From assembly GCF_022376445.1 (NCBI RefSeq), contig NW_025954964.1, forward strand, positions 1,240,001 to 1,304,000: a stretch of DNA of 64,000 nucleotides, in the 5' to 3' direction. The position numbers and the translations under genes were made by a program. Below the pieces are notes generated by a model, which made no database searches, was not told the DNA's origin, and saw only the letters and a list, made by a program, of their open reading frames with translations. The stretch's first letter is position 1. The number at the start of each line of letters is the position of its first letter. Below, in pieces: positions 12,923 to 24,416 of this stretch. The DNA is from Fomitopsis serialis (lineage: Eukaryota > Basidiomycota > Agaricomycetes > Polyporales > Fomitopsidaceae).

Positions 12923-15900
12923 ATGAGACCTACGCGAGTCCTTTGCGTGGCAGAGAAACCCTCCATTGCAAAATCAATCACACAAATCCTCTCTGGCGGA
13001 CGTTTCAATACTGTACGGGCTTTGCTGATTCTGATATTCAACAACTGACTGCTGCCTCTCAGCGACAAAGCGGGAACACATATATCAGGAATTATGACTT
13101 CGACTACCCTCAGGCCAACGCCACTTTCACGGTGACTGCTGTAGCAGGACATATGTTGGAGCACGACTTCAGCTTTCAGTACTCCAAATGGACATCTTGT
13201 GACCCGTTTGAACTCTTCGAGGCACCCATCATCGCGGAGGTCAGGAAAGATGCCGCGACGATCGCCCGCAACCTCAAGAATGAAGCTAGAAACGCCCACA
13301 AGCTCATGATCTGGACAGACTGTGACAGAGAAGGAGAGCACATCGGGTCGGAAATAGTTCGAGAGTGCAGAAAGGTGAAACCTAACATCATCGTGACGCG
13401 AGCTCGCTTCAGCGCCATCATACCTCAGTGAGTCTGCCACTACTCTGCAGTCTTTGAACCCACTCAGCATGCCTCGCCATCAGACAAATACACAACGCAG
13501 CACAGAACCCGGTTGCGCTCGACCTGGCCATGGTGGATGCTGTAGAGGCACGAATTCTGCTTGACCTGAGGATTGGCGCGGCCATGTCCCGCTTACAAAC
13601 TCTAAACCTGCAACGACGGTTCCAAGATCATGACATCTCTGAAGAGGTGATTTCGTATGGTGCGTGAAGTTATGACCGCACACATCATTTTGTACAACGG
13701 CTGCGCAGGACCATGCCAGTTCCCGACTCTAGGATTTGTAGTGTCTCGGTACAATCAAGTGAAGGCTTTCAGGCCCGAAACATTCTGGTACATCTTCATG
13801 TCCATCACACGTCCATCCGCGGAGGGCGAAGACGAAGAGACAGTGTTCACATGGCGCAGAGGACACCTGTTCGATTTTGACGTCGCTATGACGATTTACG
13901 AGTATGTCCTTGAGTCGCCAATGGCACGCGTGATCGAGGTGAAGAGCAAGGACACCAAGAAATGGTCAGTCGGATTCCTCATTCGTCATGAACAAAGCTA
14001 ATTGCATACTCAGGAAGCCTTTGCCCTTGACCACCGTGGACTTGCAGAAGGCTGGATCTCGGTTACTGCGTATGAGTCCGAAGAAAGTGCTCGACGTAAG
14101 CCTTCAACAGCAAGGTATGTATTAGTGCTGATCACTCCTTTAGATTGCAGAGAAACTGTACCAGCAGGGGTTTCTGTCGTATCCGCGTACCGAAACAGAC
14201 CGCTTCGACCCGCAGTTTGACTTCATGACCCTCATCGAGAAGCAGACCGTGGACCCAGCATGGGGCGACTTTGCCGCTAGGCAAGAACATTGTATGTGAT
14301 ATTTGTTCCTGGTTATGCTCACGGCTCGTAGACTCCAGAACGGTGGCTTCAATCGACCAAGACAGGGCAGAAAAGACGACAAGGCGCACCCGCCGATCCA
14401 TCCTACGGCTCACGCTGGGAACCTGGTCGGCGATGAGAAGAAGGTGTACGAATACATCACGCGGCGCTTTCTTGCGTGTTGCTCGAAAGACGCGCTGGGT
14501 TGGGAGACTACGGTCGACGTACTCTACGGAGACGAAGAGTTCTACGCCACTGGTACGGAACGGGACATGCAATCATGAAACGTGTAATGAATACTTCTGC
14601 CTTCTAGGGTTGAGAGTACGGGAACGGAACTACCTCGACGTCTTCATCTACGACAAGTGGTCCGACAAGGAACTGCCGCACTTCGAGAGAGACGAAGAGT
14701 TCGCGCCAACGGTCTGTCTACTGAAGGAGGGACAGACAACCAAACCACACCTGCTCACTGAAGCAGACCTCGTCACATTGATGGACAAAAATGGCATTGG
14801 TGAGTTCGCCGATGATCCCTACGAAAGTTATAAGCTGACAATCCGGGTCTCGTAGGCACTGATGCAACCATTGCGCAGCATATTGAGACAATCGTCAAGC
14901 GCAAATACGTCCACGAGAAGATCAGGGAGCAATCAAGTATCTCATCCCTTCTGCGCTGGGCATCGGGTTGGTCGAGGGCTATGACTCGATTGGGTTCGAA
15001 CGTAGTCTTAGCAGACCACAACTCCGTCGCGAGGTCGGTGCGATGAAGTGATTGCTATGACGTGTCTCATGCATTTCTTACAGACCGAACGTCGCATGGT
15101 CGACATCTGCGAAGGAGCTATGACAAAGAACGACATGCTGGTCCAAAGTATCGAACAGTACAAGGAGATGTACATTCGGACGCGGGCTGAGTTCGAGAGG
15201 CTCGTTACAGTTCGTAGCCTTTCCTTCCTCGCTGCGCTCCTTCATTCATATGCTTATATGCGTTCTGACAGTGTGTGCGTGACCGTCTGCGAGAAGGTGT
15301 CAATCTGACGACGTCGGTGGACCAGATGACGACAATGGCGGTGGTAACGGCGGCGGCGGTAGAGGTGGACGTGGAGGCCGGGGAGCGAGAGGCGGGCGCG
15401 GTGGCCGGGGCGGCGGCGGAAGAGGTGGTAGAGGAGGTGGTGCGAACCCCGGTGGTAACAGCAGCGGCGATGACGGCGACGGTGGTGGTGCTGCTCGCGG
15501 TGCCGCGAGAGGAAGAGGATCCAGAGGTGGTAGACGAGCAGCGTCTGCTGTTGCAAGAGCACCTTCCTTTCGAAGGGGACGAGGAGGCCGGGGCGGTGGG
15601 GCCGCCGCCGCTCCTGCTCCTGCTCCCGCGGCAAATGTGGATGGCTCGGACTCCGACCAGTGTGAGTCTGCTTTCTTTTCGGCGACAGTCTGTATTGACC
15701 GGATGTCCAGACTGGGATGATGATCCCCCTGCTGAGCCACAACCCGTACAGCCTCCCCCAGCTCCAGCGCCAGCGCCGCGACCACCGCCGTCACGCGCCA
15801 GCCGCAGTACCACGTCCAAAGCACCGGATACGTCTTCCCTCGCTGCACCCACGTGCGAATGCGGAGACGTCACGGTAGAACGAACCGTGAAGGCCGACAC

Positions 15901-16606
15901 CGCAAACAAAGGCCGCCTGTTTTGGGCATGTCCGAACAACCGCAGATGCGACTTCTTCGAATGGGCTGACGGGCCTTCCAACTCGAATGCAACTGGATCG
16001 CGTTCCACGGGTATGGCAAAGCCTTCCTCGATCCCCGCTAAGCGGTCCATCGGTAACAACAGCGGCGATCACAAGCGGTGCCTCTGCGAGCTGTCAGCTG
16101 TCTTGAAAGAGACGAAGACTGGGAATAACAAGGGTAGGATGTACTGGTCGTGTCCGAACGAGTCAGCGAAGGCTCGATGCAAGTTCTTTGAATGGGCAAC
16201 CGACGAGGACATCGCGGAGGCGGAAGCAGCAAGACCTCGGTACAAGACCTTTGAGAACCGCACCGACAGCAGGAACAGTAACAGTAACTACAACGGCGCG
16301 GGGTCCGGCGAGTGCTTCAAGGTGAGAGCGTCTAGGATTTCAATCTAGGCTCATTCACCAGTTTCTCTGCAGTGCGGACAAGAGGGTCATTGGGCAAATG
16401 GTGAGTACAATCTTGTGTTAGGTGGAATTGACTGTACTGAACGAGAATAAGCTTGCCCGAACGGCGACGGCTTCAAAACATCATCCCGTACAACATCGAC
16501 CACGAGCAAAAGAGGGCGAGGAGGCAGCCTCCGACGAACTGGATCAGGGCGCAAGGGTGTGAAGCGCGGCAAAAAGAACGACTCGTTCGCTGCAGACGAC
16601 TGGTGA
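12923..16606 (+). CDS. TOP3: DNA topoisomerase III (type IA) with RGG box, two GRF zinc fingers and a CCHC knuckle
   Basis: Type IA topoisomerase that acts with RecQ helicases on recombination intermediates. The protein starts [19 protein letters not shown] (Toprim). It continues with [57 protein letters not shown] (catalytic Tyr), [12 protein letters not shown] and [14 protein letters not shown] Gly/Arg-rich box (15330-15640), two GRF-type zinc fingers (near 15855-15970 and 16075-16195) and a [15 protein letters not shown] knuckle follow. One intron, after the codons at about 14277-14279, appears to use a GC-AG donor (AG|GCAAG). Two single-base deletions are needed to explain the frame: in a GGG run near 14925, before a block reading [17 protein letters not shown] one frame over, and near 15326, just before the RGG box. 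Confidence 0.92.
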
Positions 16607-16826
16607 CCAGTGGTTGTCGACGTTGAGAGCAGACCCCTTGATCCCGCATGCTGTATCTGTGTTCCAGGTTTAGTCGTATTGTAGTAGTCGTGTTGTACCT
16701 GCTTTCAGTTGTATTCCGCTGCTCAGGAAGTATCTTATTGACATGATCGTGGAAGCCGTTTGACCCGCTCTTGAATTAATAACGTTATTACACTAAGCAG
16801 GGACAGCGACAGACGTGCGACACGTA

Positions 16827-19252
16827 TCAAACACCCTCAACTCTCTCCTCGCTTGATCAACCGCGCAGCCCCCTCAGTCCCCGCGATCCTCTCCAACCTC
16901 AGCCAGTCATACTTCGAGTACAACACTCGGCACGTCACGTCTGCCGCCTCAATGCCGTCGTCCAAGAACGGGTAGCTCAGGAACTCGGTGTAGAACTGTG
17001 GGTGGTCGGGAGGGCCGTAGAAGACGAGGTTGCGGATGCCCCTGATTTTGTATCGCCGGAAGAAGTGGAAGCGCTCGCTGACAAGGAGGAATGCCTTCTT
17101 GCCGCCGAAGAAGGCCTGGCGGGCGCGGGATATGTCTTGGTTTGTCGAGTACCTGGAAGATGCGTTGATCAGTTGTTTTCTGGTTAGGATGGAGCGATGG
17201 GAACATACTCAGAAAGGACTGTGAATGTGACGCTCAAGTTCTTCCGGAAGTGGTTCTGTACCCGGATGAAGTCGAACGAGGACGGGACGAAGATGACGGT
17301 GTTAGCGCTCTGGACAGCCGACTTGAGAACCGATGGCAGTAATTGAGTCGTAAAGTGTTGAAAGCGCTTCTCGACCTCGTCTTTGGGGTTGGTACAGTCA
17401 AACTGCACGAAATTCTGCGCGCAGGTTAGAACACTCTGTCCACAAGTGATTCCAGACATAGTACATACTTGATCAATACCTTCGGGCACCTCGATAGGAG
17501 GCCATCTCCTCTCTGTTCGGACCTTGCCTGCGACATTTTTCAGAGAACCGTTGAAAAGGGCGCGCGTCTCGGGGGTCTCGTACGCAGTCAACAGGATGGA
17601 CTGGCGGAAGTATGCAGCGCTGCATTATCTCAGCGTAAATCTGTGCTCAAGAAACACACAACTCACTGTCCATCGAGGTACCAAGGCTTGATGCGGGAGA
17701 AGTCAATATCATGCGACTCTTTTGGCATTTGGTTCAGCCGAGAGAAGACGAACTGGAAATCCTTGTTAACAGCATGATTTTGCAACGATTTAAGAGAAAC
17801 TGACCTGAACATGGTCCCAGTTCTGCATGGTCAGTGCATCCAACTGATCCACGATGACCATCTCGATCGAGGACAAGAAATCAGCATTCCTGCATGGATG
17901 AGGCATTAGTCTGAGTGAAACGCGCGGTATGAGAGCCACGCACTTTTCCTTCTCTATCGACATCCTCAGACCAAGAGGACTCGCAACAATCAAGTCGCAC
18001 CCATAGAAATCCGCAAACAGCTTCACGCTCTTCCGCGTCATCTTCACTCCAAACCGGAACGCATCGTCGATGTTCCCCTTGAACATTTCCACATGATCCC
18101 TGGGATAAGTCCCCGGCTCCGCGTTCGCAAGCTTGTCGGTGACGCCCTGCGGCAAGCCGTAGTCGGTATTGAACCGTGAGCGGTTTTCCACCTGGTAGGT
18201 CGGCGAGGGTGTATGCGAGGTGAGGGCACTGATCCAGCGCTGTGCGAACGATCGGAAGGGAAGGAGGATGAGCACGGACGGTCGGGTGAAGCCTTGATCT
18301 TGAACGTCCTCAGGTGCGGAGCTCCTGACTTGGATGCATGCGTCAATCGTTCGTTATTCTTGAGAACTCGGCGACGCTTTCTAAAGTCTGGTCAGACCTA
18401 CAGCGGCTGCGCGCGTGTCAGTACTCACTTTGTTATGTGGTTGAGGGCGTGGAGTGTTGTAGCCTCGCGCATGCTTTGGTGTGTGTCCAGAGAGGCGCGA
18501 GTAATGTAGAGATCTCGCTGAGTCGACAACATGGAAAGCAAGTCATTCTGCAATCGACGACCTCTGTTGAAGTCGATGTTAGAAAACAAAAGCACATGAG
18601 ATATAACGGCTTACCCCGAGGAAGCTTGCCCTGTCGCTCCAAAAACGGCTGCTTCACCTTGTCCAGCACCTAAATGCCGCATACTGTCATGATGATTGTC
18701 TTACGCGCAAAGAATCATACGCACAGCTATACGGTTATTTTCTGACGGCTTTGCAGCACCTCGATGTCGGGAAACGATGTGATGACAGAGCCGAGCCTGC
18801 CATGCTTGTCCCTATGTGTCGCCCATGACTTCCGCTCTACTGCATTTCGGGCAGCTTCTGTGGCGAGTGTGGACTTCGCTCCAAAGTGCGTTTCGTACGG
18901 GTCATCCCCTTTGTCTATACTGCGTCAGACACAAGACGCAGCTGCATAAAGCAGTACCTACCTGGCGAGTCCTCTTCGACCTCCTCTGGCCCTTCCTCGG
19001 CCTCACGCTCTTTATCTGCTACATCCTCGGAAGTCGGTTCAGGGCTTTTCTTGGTAGACAATGTGTCTGCTCTGCATTCTCGGGAGTACCGGAGGCATCT
19101 GAGAACGAAATTGCGCGCCGTTTGTTGAGTCTTTCGCCCGGCTTCGCCACAATATCCTCAAATGGGTGTTTCCGTTTCCCGACTTTCGTGGCGGAGACGT
19201 TAAGCAGTGTGAGAAGCTTGGTCGTTACCGCACTGGCGTCCTCTACGGCCAT
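16827..19252 (-). CDS. UTP25: UTP25-like U3 snoRNP protein (rRNA processing)
   Basis: Nucleolar small-subunit processome component resembling a DEAD-box helicase without the canonical ATPase motifs. Segments in order: an acidic N-terminal tail, [148 protein letters not shown] and [14 protein letters not shown] near the stop. Single-base losses are suspected near 18320, between SKS and [10 protein letters not shown], and near 19060 in the acidic tail. The start at 19252 is the first Met of the acidic-tail exon. The stop lies 220 bases from the stop of topoisomerase III (convergent genes). Confidence 0.88.
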
Positions 19253-19485
19253 CGTAGCGTTCCTAAGAGTGGCACACTAAGCTAGATGTGATGAAGGGGA
19301 AAGACGACTCGAAGACGATGGGTTTGTGCGCGAACAACACAAGCGCCTGCAGCAAAAGTGTGGCTGCCCTCGATCTCGATCAGCGCAATCTGACATTACG
19401 TAAGCAGCCACTCGAGTCCGATGTTTTCCCGAAGTAACTGAGTGACTGGGTCAACCCGTCGAACATGCTGCCATGGCGAATCAAC

Positions 19486-19559
19486 GGGTCGGTGGCGTAG
19501 TTGGTTATCGCATCTGTCTAACACACAGAAGGTCCTCAGTTCGAACCTGGGCCGACTCA
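19486..19559 (+). tRNA. tRNA-Val (anticodon AAC), copy 1
   Basis: A full cloverleaf folds by hand. The acceptor stem GGGTCGG pairs with CCGACTC and the discriminator is A. The anticodon stem TCTGT/ACAGA closes the loop CTAACAC, giving anticodon AAC. The T arm is CTCAG-TTCGAAC-CTGGG, with canonical TTC and GTTCGAA box-B sequence. A short T run follows. There is no intron and no encoded CCA. The 74 bases are identical to 41682-41755, but the flanks differ. Confidence 0.93.
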
Positions 19560-19924
19560 TTTTGGTGAGTGAATCAGTTTGGCTCACTTAACGAAACCTA
19601 TCAGCAGGTCACGCCGTGTGTTGGCCTTGGTGTTGGCTCCCGTGTCGTTTTATCGTCAGTGGGCCTTGAGCAGTATACATGACCACCATTCAGCTGTGTT
19701 TCCAATGGTACGCATCCAATTTGTGACACGACAGGTGAAAGCAGGTAAACAGGACGGTAGAAGATCATTACAGTTCAGCCGCCATATGGGGGTCTAATTA
19801 TCACGTACATTTTAGGATGCTTTCCAAGACAACAGTGTGGGTATTGCAGTCCATGATAGTCCGACAAGTGAAGGTATGATAGTACGCAATGCTGAGTTGG
19901 TATGTAATAGTCCAGATCAACAGA
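19560..19924. other. Intergenic, between tRNA-Val copy 1 and the 3' end of the glyoxal oxidase gene
   Basis: A T-rich stretch just after the tRNA probably terminates Pol III. No other feature is visible. Confidence 0.5.
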
Positions 19925-22502
19925 TTAAACGATGAGAGCACCGACGAGCAACAAGAGCAGCAAGCTGTAAAGATCTGCTCCGAATCCGACGGTCTGGACC
20001 GCCGAGCTAGCCTGAACAGCCCCGGTGTGCTGGGGCCCGGAAGACGACGACGTAGAGTTCTGCTTAGCGATGGTAGATGACGGGAGCGCGACGTTCTCCT
20101 TGGTCGGCTGCGTCTCGATCTTGCCGGAGCCGACCATCACCTGGACGCCCACAGATGGGACACCGTTGACAACGACGAAGAGCACTGTAAAACACTCTGT
20201 CAGCTGTTGTTCGGAGCCGAGGGCTTGCTGCGAGGTACATACGTGCAGGTCCAGGAGCCAAGACGGCAGGGTTTGGCGGGAGCTGACTGACGTGCAGAGT
20301 CGCAGAGCCATCCGAGTTGCCAGTATACGTCGAGTCGAGCTGTACGAACCGCTGGCCCATGTTCTACACCATCCAGGCCCTCTATCAGCCATCTCCTTAC
20401 AGAGCCAGGGACTATGACATACCATTGTATGGGTGGAGAACCCTGTCCTGATCACGATCACAGTTGTGTTCGCCACCGCGTTGACGTTGTCACCCAAGTC
20501 CTGCCCCGACAGCGACACATTGAAGTACGGCCCGCCATACGCGAGCTGGTTCGGCAAGCCCTGGGGCTGCGGCCTGCGCTCGTTGTAGTACAGCGGGTAG
20601 AACTTCTCCACGCGGTACTCCGTCGGGAACTTCACGCCCGCCGCGATGTTGTAGTCCGCGTTCGGGTTCGAGCCGGAGACCATCACCGAGCCTAACAATG
20701 AGACACTTCACATTGAGTCAAGGAGGGGAAGATGATCGAAGACGTACCGTCAGGCAGGAGAGTGGCGCTGGAATGGTACATGCGCGCGACGGTGGACGGA
20801 GAGAGCCCATCACGAGACCACTTCTTCCCCGAGGGCGCCGAAGGGTCATAAATGATCGGGTCGAGGACGGGATTGTCAGCGAACGACTGATCGATTGCCC
20901 AAGAAACATTGCCGTAGCCTGCCACTCCTACATTTCTCTGTCAGCGGCGCTACTTGCGTGTAAACGGACGGCCTGCCCACCTGTGCCTGCGCCATTCAGG
21001 CAGAGGATCTTCCCGTTTGGCAAGAATATGAGGTTCCCCATGGACCGGACCTCAGGCAACGGATCGTCCTCGACGTAATTGGTAGATACGTCGGGGGTGA
21101 TGGTGACGCACGAATCCGACGCGGGGTATTGTGCGATGTCCCAGTTCGTGACCCATCTAGCAGCAATCTTGACGTCAATTCGATGGTTCATTGCGCTGAA
21201 CACTTTGAACGGCTCACTGATCAGGCTGGATGTTCGACCCGCCACAGAACAGGATCGTCGCCGTATAGTTATTTGCCGGCGTAAGCGGCAACATCGCCGT
21301 GCCCGCACTCGCAGGGTACGTCCGCACCGCGTGGACCATCGCGCTGATCTCCGTCTCCGTGTGCGTCTTGTAGTCGAGCAGGGCCGTGCCCCAGTTCGAC
21401 TGCATGATCAGCTTGCCGGAGGGGAGGAGCCATGTGAGTGGGTAGAGGTTCGCGGGGAGCGTGTTCTCGAGCAGGGGCGAGTTCGTGAGCCCGACGGCGG
21501 GGTCGTATGGGAAGAACTCGTATGTCGGGTTCGTCTGCGAGGCGTCGTTGACGAAACCTCCCCAGTCGCAGCCGCCGATCTAGGGTTTGTGTCAGTATTA
21601 TAGAGACCGCTGGACTAACGGACTCACAATAATCATTGATCCATCCTCTAGAGTTTCCCTGCGAGAGGCGGTGAGTGGCAATGCACGGTAAGGGTGAATT
21701 AATGCGGCTTACAAAGAAGGGTACCACTCCGGGTAGTCATAGGCGTGTTCATGATCCATTCGCAAGAGTCGTCGTCGCAGGGATCGAGTAAACTATGAAC
21801 GACGAATGACATTCACAAAAAACAAAACCCGACGGTGCACAGTAGCGACATACCGGACCCTGAGGTATGCAGGAAAACATCAGTCAGTGAAGTGCTGCAA
21901 TTATTTCCGTACGTACGATTGACCACCATCGGGATCGTCGTACGGCGCACCGCCATTTTGACTGGGGGCCGTCAGACCACCGTAAGTGACTGCCTGGTTC
22001 CCTCCGACATTGAGCCATGTTCCATTGCCCAGTACGCTACCCCCTGGGAGCATAGTCGAGGTCAGGTAGAATACGACGGTAAACTACGCGGCACGCACCG
22101 CGCAGAAGGAGTTGGTAACGACATCCATAGGGCGGCCTTGGTTCTTGCTCGCGGAATATTCTGCAGACGCGTATTAGTGTGCGCTCTAGACATATATCAA
22201 ACTCGTATGCGTACCCGCTGCCCATGCCGGATGACCGTTGATCTGCGTAGGGTTCCTTTCGGTCTTGTCAACAATATATACCTTGTCTAGTGTGCCGAGG
22301 AACATCTAGATTGACAGGTCAACATCTTCCATGGCACGTCAAACAAATCGTGAATGCGTACTTGTTGCGCGCTCGCGATGCTGTTGCCGACAATCTGGAA
22401 CTCTCCAAGAGGCGCGTTCGTCACCAATGGCTGGCCGGGTGTTTGCGCGGACGCGCCATGCGCGAGCGCAGCGGTAAGCCGGACAGCGATCCACGTATAC
22501 AT
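19925..22502 (-). CDS. Glyoxal oxidase / copper radical oxidase (AA5_1-like), C-terminally anchored
   Basis: Secreted copper oxidase producing H2O2 from aldehydes. It starts with a signal peptide (MYTWIAVRLTAALAHGASAQ). Visible active-site segments are NSFCAGGN (Cys partner of the Tyr-Cys cofactor), EWYPS (cofactor Tyr, expected R/xWYP context), ARMYHSSATLLPDG (axial Tyr and Cu-ligand His), and GFSTHTMNMGQR (second His ligand). The C terminus has a Ser/Thr/Gly-rich linker and a hydrophobic tail ending LLLLLLVGALIV, as for a GPI anchor or membrane span. In family terms the copper ligands look complete. One base is missing near 21730 (CCCGGAGTGG where CCCGGGAGTGG would keep the frame into EWYPS). 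About a dozen short introns interrupt the gene. Confidence 0.9.
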
Positions 22503-24416
22503 GTGTTGAAGGGAGTGTAAATCAATAATATGTGTTGGAAAACGAAGGGGTATCGTGTGCCAGGCCTTGCCGGGGACCGAGGGGCAGGGGCGGGCAGTAC
22601 CGACGAGGGGGCCGGCGAGTGCTCACCGGGAGCGACCAAGCTTTATGTGTGGACGTGGTTCATGTTCGGACGCGCCACGCCCGCGAAGGCAGTCGACGCC
22701 AGCTCGATCGGACAGCTGTCAGTGCTTCCGGATCGAGGTTAGGGAAACTCGTGAGCGCATCGCTACCGCTCGGCACGGTCCTGCGAGGCCGCATGCAGCC
22801 CGTCGTCCCTGGCCTGTGTCCAGCGGAAATGCTATATTGGCGTGCTCTGCGGAAAGCGCAACCTAATCATCGTAGGAGCGCCACTAGATCGCACCGTGCA
22901 ATGGAATAGCGCAGGGACAGCAGCAGCATGTTGACCACAGTCTACGTGTGGCGCCGAATGTATACCACAGAGACGGGCCTTGTGCGGCCACAGAAGCTGC
23001 AGCGCAACGAGTAGAAGTGGCTCGACAGCTCACAGTAGTGCTTGTTCGCATGTCGTTCGCATGGCCTTCTAAACCCGGGCCGCCGGCGCCTCGACGACGC
23101 TGAGAGCCCAGTTTGACGCGGCTCTGAGTCATCCTCTGCTATCTTTAGTAGAGAACATCGTGCGCTTCTCTTGACGATTCTCTGTGCACACGCTCTATTC
23201 GTTCCACCGCGCGATGTTGGCCCCTCTTGCGAGTTTGCTTGACCGACAGCCGTCGAACCGGACGAGTCTCGGGTGTATCTTTTGTGACTCAGGGCGCAGC
23301 GCTATGAGCAGACACTTGTTCTAGTGTTGCGGCCAGGGGATCACCATAACCTTGTATACAAGCGATACGCCCGTGTTTGACGATTTTGTCTAGCTCAGAT
23401 CCTGCCGCCGTGCCTCCGAGTCGGACCAGCATGCAGTTGCCACCCAGGGTCCGCGGTCGTTCCCCACTAGGTTTCCATGCCTTCTGTCGTGTGTCTAGCC
23501 AGGCGTAACACCAATGAGCTCGAGTCGGATTGATTGGTATACCCAATACCGCATTTGAGATGTAGGAGCAGCCAAAAGTAACTCAACGCAAGAGAAGTTA
23601 TGTAGAGAACGGATTTGCAGCACATCGGGCGACTCTTCACGTGATTCTGGACGTACAACACGTTCCCTTTGTGGCAGGCCACCTTCCAGATCCGTCGACA
23701 CACAGTCGGCACTGCCTCCGGAGCGGGCTCTTTCTTGGGTCCAAGTCTTGAAAGCGGCGACTGATTGAACTGGGCATGGACTACGAGATGTCTTTTATAG
23801 CCAGTGTTCGGTCTAACTACCTAGTGTTACTCGGACGATAGATGGATGCGTTTAGGTTCGCGATTGCCTCATTAAATTTCTATCTAGCCTTGCATGATCT
23901 TTGATACATAGTCACCGAATCCCCCACCGAGCTGCGCCCCTGTCTCCGGCCTTGAATCGAATCGGAGCCGTCCATATACAGTAAACCATCTCATGGATCG
24001 TGCCGCCTGCCTTTCAAGTTTGCTAGGAAAACATACCGCCGGGTAGGAGGCCGAGCAAGATGTCTAGGCTTAAACTGAGCCATTTTTGCGTGGTGAATCT
24101 ATCTAACGCCGAGCTACGCCAGCAATGTGTGAGGGGCAGCTTAATACGGTGATATTGTCGCCCAGTTCTCGCCGCAAGAAGGCGTCTACTGGGTTCAGTA
24201 GCGCCGGCTGGTGTGGCTTCACACGTGACCGCGTTCAGTCGCGTCACCGTGACAGGCGTGTCAACGCGCCTGGCGCCATCAACTCCTTGTCCTTTGTCCA
24301 CGACTCGCTCTTCCCAACCCCTCCCATCTGCCCGTCCCTACAAGCTAGACTAGTAAGTCTGAGTAAACGCCCTAGCCGTAACGTGTTCTCTAAACTGCAG
24401 TAGCTCTTTGCCCAAT
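22503..24416. other. Gene-free spacer between glyoxal oxidase and F-box copy 1
   Basis: About 1.9 kb with only short, unrelated open frames in all six frames. It holds the promoter of the glyoxal oxidase gene (minus strand) at the left end. I see no RNA gene, no terminal inverted repeat and no recognisable protein fragment. Confidence 0.5.

Noticed and set aside
15205..16059. 284-codon minus-strand open frame opposite topoisomerase III
   Set aside because: It is the antisense of the Gly/Arg repeat and zinc-finger exons and has only Ser/Ala/Thr low complexity.
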